A program made the translations under genes and the position numbers. Shown here in pieces: positions 59,795-64,000 of a stretch of DNA of 64,000 bases. The stretch spans positions 682,001 through 746,000 of the forward strand of contig NZ_JAANTH010000002.1 in the NCBI RefSeq assembly GCF_011734195.1, in the 5' to 3' direction. The stretch's first letter is position 1, and each line of letters begins with the position of its first letter. Below the pieces are notes generated by a model. It ran no database searches. It had not been told where the DNA came from and saw only the letters and a program-made list of their open reading frames with translations. This stretch comes from Halobacterium sp. R2-5. Lineage in GTDB: Archaea; Halobacteriota; Halobacteria; Halobacteriales; Halobacteriaceae.

Positions 59795-60601
59795 TCACGC
59801 CAGACTCACGTCGAGGTACAGCATCACGACCACGCCGAGCATCAGGCCGAGCGTGGCGGCGCGCTCGTGGCCGTTCGCGTGGGTCTCCGGAACGATCTCG
59901 TCGCTGATGACGAACAGCATCCCGCCCGCCGCGAACCCCATCGCGTACGGCAGAATCGCGCCCGACACCGAGACCGCCCACGCGCCCAGCAGCACCATCG
60001 GAATCTCCACGAGCCCCGCGCGAACCCCCGTGAGCGCGGCGTACGTCTTACGGTCGAACCCCGCGTTCACCGCGGCGACCGAGACCGCCAGCCCCTCCGG
60101 GATGTTCTGCATCCCGATGGCGAGCATCAGCGACAGCCCCTCGCCGACGTTCCCGCTCCCGAACCCGACGCCGACCGCCAGCCCCTCCGGCATGTTGTGG
60201 ATGGTGATGGCGACGATGAACAGCAGCAGCGGCGCCAAATCCGCCTGCGAGACCGTCTGGTCGCTGCGCTCCCGGCCCGTGATGAGCACGTGCACGTGAG
60301 GCACCCAGCGGTCCGCGCGGTCCAGCAGCGCCACGCCCAGCGCGATGCCCACGATGACCTCGACGAGGCCGTTCTGGCCGCCGAGCTCGATGCCCGGTAG
60401 GATGAGGCTCGTGAAACTCGCCGCGAGCATCACCCCCGCCGCGAACCCCAGCGCGCCGTCCAGCGAGCGCTGAGAGGGGTCACGCCAGACGACCACGAGC
60501 AGCGCCCCGAACAGGTTCAAGCCCGCGATGACGAACCCCGCGACGAGCGCCTGCATCACGGGGTCGCTGCCCGCTACCCGCAGGAACCACGACTCCAGCA
60601 T
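59795..60601 (-). CDS. ZIP-family metal transporter
   Basis: 268 residues, about eight membrane helices, GufA/ZIP type, moving zinc, iron or related divalent metals inward. The transmembrane metal-binding segments HNMPEGLAVGVGFGSGNVGEG and QNIPEGLAVSVAAVNAGF (in parts) are diagnostic, with the His-rich DRWVPHVHVLI loop before them. The ATG at 60601 gives MLESWFLRVAGSD; the longer in-frame open region is antisense to surE. Convergent with the small protein gene, divergent from surE, with no obvious operator in the 99-base gap. Confidence 0.92.
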   Translation of the reverse strand: MLESWFLRVAGSDPVMQALVAGFVIAGLNLFGALLVVVWRDPSQRSLDGALGFAAGVMLAASFTSLILPGIELGGQNGLVEVIVGIALGVALLDRADRWVPHVHVLITGRERSDQTVSQADLAPLLLFIVAITIHNMPEGLAVGVGFGSGNVGEGLSLMLAIGMQNIPEGLAVSVAAVNAGFDRKTYAALTGVRAGLVEIPMVLLGAWAVSVSGAILPYAMGFAAGGMLFVISDEIVPETHANGHERAATLGLMLGVVVMLYLDVSLA

Positions 60602-60700
60602 ACTCGCTTCCTCGGGAGCCGCCGGCTTAAACCCGGGCGTTGACGCCCCGCCGTCGCCGAGACCGGAACGGCTACACGCCGCGAGCCAGTACCGCCCCCA

Positions 60701-61477
60701 ATGACCGAGTCGCTGTCCGTGCTGCTCACCAACGACGACGGCATCGACGCCCCCGGCATCCGCGCGCTCCGCGACCGCCTCGCCGACGACGGGCACGACG
60801 TCACCGTCGTCGCGCCCGCCGACGAACAGTCCGGCACCGGCCAGACCCGGACGTTCGAGACCCTCGACTACGAGGAACGCGACGACGGCTACGCCGTCCA
60901 CGGCACCCCCGCCGACTGCGTCGGCGTCGCCGTCGCCGCCCTCGACTTCACGCCAGACATCGTCGTTTCCGGCTGCAACGACGGCCCGAACCTCGGCGCG
61001 CACATCCTCGCGCGCTCCGGCACCGTCGGCGCCGCCATGGAAGCCTCCTTCCTCGGCCTCCCCGCGATCGCCGTCTCCATGTACGACTGGGAGTTCGACC
61101 CCGCCGGCGACTGGGAGCCCACGTACGACCAGTTCCACGTCCCCGCCGACGCCGCCGCCGACATCCTCCCCGACTTCGTCGCCGGCGACGTCCTCCCCAC
61201 CGCCGACTACCTCTCTGTCAACGCCCCCGCCACTGAGTACGCCGACAACCCCGTCAAACGCGTCACCCGTCCCACCGAAGAGTACGAGCTCCAGGCCACC
61301 GTCACCGAGAACGGCGTCAACGTCGAAGACCGCTTCTGGGATCAGTTCCTCGACCGCGACGTCCCCGACCCCGCCGGCACCGACCGCCACGCCTGCGTCG
61401 ACAACGAGATCAGCGTCACCCCGCTGACCGTTCCTCACTCGGTCGCCGACGGCGCCACGCCGGGCGGCCTCCTGTAA
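60701..61477 (+). CDS. surE: 5'/3'-nucleotidase SurE
   Basis: 258 residues. SurE removes phosphate from nucleoside 5'- and 3'-monophosphates and is a metal-dependent survival protein. Metal-binding TNDDGIDAPGIRAL at the N-terminus, VVAPADEQSGTGQTRTF and CNDGPNLGAHILARSGTVGAA (in parts) form the active site. The C-terminus is halophile-acidic. Start at ATG 60701. It is followed by a repeat-rich 600-base spacer. Normal length. Confidence 0.94.
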   Translation: MTESLSVLLTNDDGIDAPGIRALRDRLADDGHDVTVVAPADEQSGTGQTRTFETLDYEERDDGYAVHGTPADCVGVAVAALDFTPDIVVSGCNDGPNLGAHILARSGTVGAAMEASFLGLPAIAVSMYDWEFDPAGDWEPTYDQFHVPADAAADILPDFVAGDVLPTADYLSVNAPATEYADNPVKRVTRPTEEYELQATVTENGVNVEDRFWDQFLDRDVPDPAGTDRHACVDNEISVTPLTVPHSVADGATPGGLL

Positions 61478-61484
61478 CCACTTT

Positions 61485-61640
61485 TTGCTCTGCGTGGGGC
61501 GCCGGAGGCGCCCCACTCGGCAAAAACTTGGTGAAAAAGCACTCCTCCTTCACTCCGCGCCTGCGGCGCTCCGTTCGGTCGTCGGCCTCCGCTCCCTCGC
61601 TACGCTCGGTCGCGGAGTGAATCGCGCTCGCTCCGCTCGC
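61485..61640. repeat. Intergenic palindromic repeat, copy A
   Basis: CTTTTTGC-type arm, then GTGGGGCGCC-GGA-GGCGCCCCAC (61494-61516), then CTCGGCAAAAAC, so a TTTTTGC/GCAAAAA stem encloses an inner 10-base hairpin. It continues into AAAAGCACTCCT and a run of CGCTCC/GGAGCG-like segments. A similar order recurs at 61878-62070. It directly follows the surE stop and may also terminate its transcript. Confidence 0.6.
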
Positions 61641-61793
61641 GCGAATGTTCGTGCCGGCCGCGTAAGTTCAAGTAGTAGAACGGGACCAACCCCGCGCGTG
61701 ACCTGAATTCCGTCGCGGGGCGCTCCGATCCGAGCAATCGGTACGCTGAGTGCGGCGACCGCCCCGCGAGAACGAGCCGCCTGTGGGCCCCTT

Positions 61794-61866
61794 ACAGCCG
61801 CTTGCTGACGTACGGGCCGTCCTGCCGGTATCCCAGTTTCTGCTTGTAGTACTGGCGCGCGCCGAT
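61794..61866 (-). pseudogene. Duplicated 3' end of elp3
   Basis: 73 bases that match the end of elp3 (62089-62161) at 72 positions, offset by 295 bases. In the gene's frame it encodes the same last 24 residues (ARQYYKQKLGYRQDGPYVSK core and RL) but ends in TAA instead of TGA. Nothing upstream of it on the minus strand matches elp3, so it is an orphan tail rather than a gene. It may mark the old end of elp3 before a repeat moved in. Confidence 0.8.
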
Positions 61867-61877
61867 GCCACGACGAC

Positions 61878-62070
61878 CTTTTGCGCTGCGTTCGGCGCAG
61901 TGCGCCTCACTCGGCAAAAGCTCGGCCAAAAGCACTCCTTACTCCCTCCGGTCGTTCGTCGGCCCGCTCGCTCACCCCGTTCGCTCGCGGTGAATCCGTC
62001 GTCTCGGGTCCGCCGCGAGAGCAAGCTCTCGCGTGCCGTCGTTCGCTTCGCTCACGAGGACTTCGAACCG
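61878..62070. repeat. Intergenic palindromic repeat, copy B
   Basis: CTTTTGC (61878-61884) and GCAAAAG (61914-61920) enclose an inner CTGCG-TTCGG-CGCAG hairpin; CTCGGCAAAAGC and AAAAGCACTCCT follow, as in copy A. It contains CGCGAGAGC-AA-GCTCTCGCG at 62015-62034 and sits between the duplicated tail and the end of elp3. Confidence 0.6.
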
Positions 62071-62086
62071 CTTGGCGACCGAACGC

Positions 62087-63733
62087 TCACAGCCGCTTGC
62101 TGACGTACGGGCCGTCCTGCCGGTAACCCAGTTTCTGCTTGTAGTACTGGCGCGCGCCGATTCCCGAGATGACGCTAAGCTTCCCGAAGCCAGCGTCGGC
62201 GGCCATCTCCTCGGCGCGCTCCATGAGGCGCTGGCCGTAGCCCTGGTGCTGGTGCTGGCCGTCAGCCGTGTCGTCGCCGACGCCGACTTCGCCGCCGTAG
62301 ACGTGGAGCTCGCGGAGCAGCGCCGCGTCCTCCAGTTCGTCCCGGACCGGGTCGTTCGGGAAGCGCAGGCGTGCGAAGCCGACGAGGAGGTCCTTCTCGA
62401 AGTCCTCGAAGCTGATGAAGTGCTCCGTGCCGCCCGCGGCGTCGTACGTCGTGACGTCGAGTTCGACGTTCTCCGGGTCCTCGTCGTTCATCCCGGCCTC
62501 CCGGCAGCGGATGCACTCGCAGGTGTAGCCGTGTTCGTCCATCTTCTCCCAGGCGAGCTGGCGGAGGTTCGACTTCCAGACACCCGCGTCGATGTGGTCC
62601 GCGGGGATGTCCCGCTGGACGCGCTGGAGGCGCGTGTACCGCGGAATCATGTCCATGATTTCCGCGACGAGCTCCGCGGCCTCCTCGTTTCGCAGCGGCT
62701 CGAACTCCTCGTTGCGCCACATGTCGTACGTGACGGTGTCGCGGACGACGAGCGTCGGGTAGATCTTGAGGTAGTCCGGCTTCCAGTTCTCGTCCTCGAA
62801 CAGCCGCCGGAAGTCCTCCAGGCACATCTCCTTGCTCATGCCCGGCTGGCCCGGCATCATGTGGAAGCCGACCTTGAACGCGGCGTCCCGCAGCCGACGG
62901 TTCGCGTCGATGGACGCCTGCACGCCGTGCCCGCGGTGCATCTCGCGGTTGATGCGCTCGTAGGTCGTCTGGACGCCCACCTCCACCTTGGTGCCGCCGA
63001 GGTCGAGCATCCGACTCACCTGCTCGGGGTCACACCAGTCGGGCTTCGTCTCGAACGTCGTCCCGATGTTCCGGATGTCGCCGTGCTCGTTCTCCGCGAT
63101 GACGTCTTCGAGGTAGGAGAACTCGTACTCCTCGGGGTCTTGCGCGAACGACTCCGTATCGGAGGGATTGGGTTCCTGCTCGGGGTCGAAGTCGTTGAGG
63201 GCTTCGAGCGCGCGCTTCGCGAACCACTCCTGGTAGTCGTGGCTGCGCGCGGTCATCGTCCCGCCCATCACGATGAGCTCGACCTTGTCGATCGGATGGC
63301 CGATCTCCCGGAGCTGGTGGAGCCGCAGCGTCACCTGGCCGTACGGGTCGTAGTCGTTCTGCACGCCGCGAGCGGCCGCGGGCTCGTGGCCCGTGTACGA
63401 CTGACTCGACGAGAACTCGCTGGCGGGGCCGCCCGGACAGTACAGGCACTTGCCGTGCGGGCACATGTGCGGGCTCGTCATGATGGCGACCGGCGTCACG
63501 CCCGACGCGGTCCGCACGGGCTTGCGCTGGAGGACGTCTTCGAGGTCCTCGCGGCGGTCCTCCGGCGCGAAGTCCAGCAGGTCGGAGTGCTTGGGCACCT
63601 TCGACGCGGAGTGCTCCGAGCACACCTCGAGCTTCGCGCTCTCGACGTCGTCCTCGTCGACGTCCCCCTCGAGGATGCGTTCGACGAGCTCCTCGCAGGC
63701 GGCCTCGAATGCGGAATCGGCGTCCGCGCTCAT
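62087..63733 (-). CDS. elp3: tRNA uridine-34 carboxymethylation enzyme Elp3
   Basis: 548 residues. Elp3 adds the acetyl-derived carboxymethyl group to wobble uridines of tRNA, working alone in archaea. The radical SAM domain has the cluster motif CPHGKCLYCPGG at about residue 98, with VELIVMGGTMTAR and VEVGVQTTYERIN; the C-terminal GNAT domain (about 390-548) contains GVGDDTADGQHQHQGYG and GIGARQYYKQKLGY. The ATG at 63733 is first and gives normal length. Its last 24 codons are duplicated 295 bases downstream. Confidence 0.95.
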   Translation of the reverse strand: MSADADSAFEAACEELVERILEGDVDEDDVESAKLEVCSEHSASKVPKHSDLLDFAPEDRREDLEDVLQRKPVRTASGVTPVAIMTSPHMCPHGKCLYCPGGPASEFSSSQSYTGHEPAAARGVQNDYDPYGQVTLRLHQLREIGHPIDKVELIVMGGTMTARSHDYQEWFAKRALEALNDFDPEQEPNPSDTESFAQDPEEYEFSYLEDVIAENEHGDIRNIGTTFETKPDWCDPEQVSRMLDLGGTKVEVGVQTTYERINREMHRGHGVQASIDANRRLRDAAFKVGFHMMPGQPGMSKEMCLEDFRRLFEDENWKPDYLKIYPTLVVRDTVTYDMWRNEEFEPLRNEEAAELVAEIMDMIPRYTRLQRVQRDIPADHIDAGVWKSNLRQLAWEKMDEHGYTCECIRCREAGMNDEDPENVELDVTTYDAAGGTEHFISFEDFEKDLLVGFARLRFPNDPVRDELEDAALLRELHVYGGEVGVGDDTADGQHQHQGYGQRLMERAEEMAADAGFGKLSVISGIGARQYYKQKLGYRQDGPYVSKRL

Positions 63734-63776
63734 TACTCCGTAGAAGCCCCCGAGCGCGAAAAAGCGTGTCGTTGCG

Positions 63777-64000
63777 TTACGCGAGCTGGTCGGCGATGGC
63801 GTCGACGACGGCGTCGACGACCGCTTCCTGCTCGCCGGAGAGGAACTCGATGCGGCCGTCGCGGGCGCCCCGCGGCTCGACGCCGGCGTCCGGGAGCTCG
63901 TCGGCGACCGTCTCGCCGGCCGCGCGCACGTCGACCGCGCCGTCGCTGCGGACGCGGATCTCGTCGCCGCTCACGCCGACGAGCACGTCCGCGCGGTCGC
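63777..64000 (-). CDS. C-terminal part of an unidentified protein, cut by the window edge
   Basis: The frame runs from the right edge of the window (reading leftward) through a GTG that is probably internal and ends in TAA at 63777. The visible 74 residues (LVGVSGDEIRVRSDGAVDVRA, VADELPDAGVEPRG, QEAVVDAVVDAIADQLA) have one beta-rich and one helical part. It is not recognised. It runs in the direction of elp3 and may share its transcript. Confidence 0.6.
   Translation of the reverse strand, partial: DRADVLVGVSGDEIRVRSDGAVDVRAAGETVADELPDAGVEPRGARDGRIEFLSGEQEAVVDAVVDAIADQLA

Overview
The window is a stretch of haloarchaeal chromosome (class Halobacteria). The signs are high GC with strong G/C at third codon positions, very acidic proteins, short or absent mRNA leaders with a TATA element about 27 bases upstream of many start codons, and the archaeal types of ribosomal proteins and RNA polymerase subunits. 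Gene order in the information-processing blocks is the standard haloarchaeal one. No rRNA, CRISPR array, integrase, transposase or prophage was found. Two tRNA genes are present.

Layout. 1-7.3 kb: L21e, RpoF, DUF655 protein and RsmA, followed by a MscS channel and a HemK2-type methyltransferase, then a split cobalamin-independent methionine synthase (two genes). 7.3-12.7 kb: small membrane and zinc proteins, a sulfatase-fold enzyme and a fused trehalose-6-phosphate synthase/phosphatase. 12.7-18.2 kb: the L7Ae-S28e-L24e-Ndk operon, divergent from tRNA acetyltransferase TmcA, an MFS transporter and a DUF456 protein. 18.2-26.2 kb: GltX, an iron-box-controlled FAD protein, and an isoprenoid/RNA-turnover block (prenyl synthase, RNase J, isopentenyl phosphate kinase, mevalonate kinase). 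26.2-33.7 kb: a lipoprotein and a VOC protein, then two classic operons read leftward: tRNA-Leu, L18e, L13, S9, RpoN, RpoK, enolase, S2; and tRNA-Ser, S13, S4, S11, RpoD. RpoK (59 residues) is easily missed but clear. 33.7-36.2 kb: MoaA and an Mrp-type Fe-S carrier ATPase, divergent.

36.2-40.5 kb is the most foreign-looking part: two overlapping genes for exported proteins (a 1096-residue PKD-domain protein and a membrane-anchored partner) with visibly lower GC than the rest. 40.7-46.5 kb: 2-oxoacid:ferredoxin oxidoreductase KorAB, an Lrp-type regulator, a SRPBCC protein, a second FAD protein lacking an NAD(P)H domain, a lone DICT domain protein and a thioesterase. 46.5-53.5 kb: XPB helicase, a tungsten/molybdenum aldehyde ferredoxin oxidoreductase family enzyme, and next to it two ubiquitin-fold (MoaD/SAMP) proteins and small partners, then MsrB and an esterase. 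53.5-64 kb: HxlR regulator, NhaC antiporter, a small P-loop kinase, RqcH, ZIP transporter, SurE and Elp3.

Non-coding structure is concentrated in a few intergenic spots: palindromic repeats of related design near 21.5, 57.0, 61.5 and 62.0 kb, one in-frame palindromic insertion inside metE, a duplicated 3' end of elp3, and an iron-type operator at 20.48 kb. Six convergent gene pairs overlap by exactly four bases (CTAG or CTAA) that hold both stop codons.

Best candidates for undescribed biology are the PKD exoprotein pair, the AOR/ubiquitin-fold cluster at 48.4-52.3 kb, and the repeat-flanked elp3 tail duplication.
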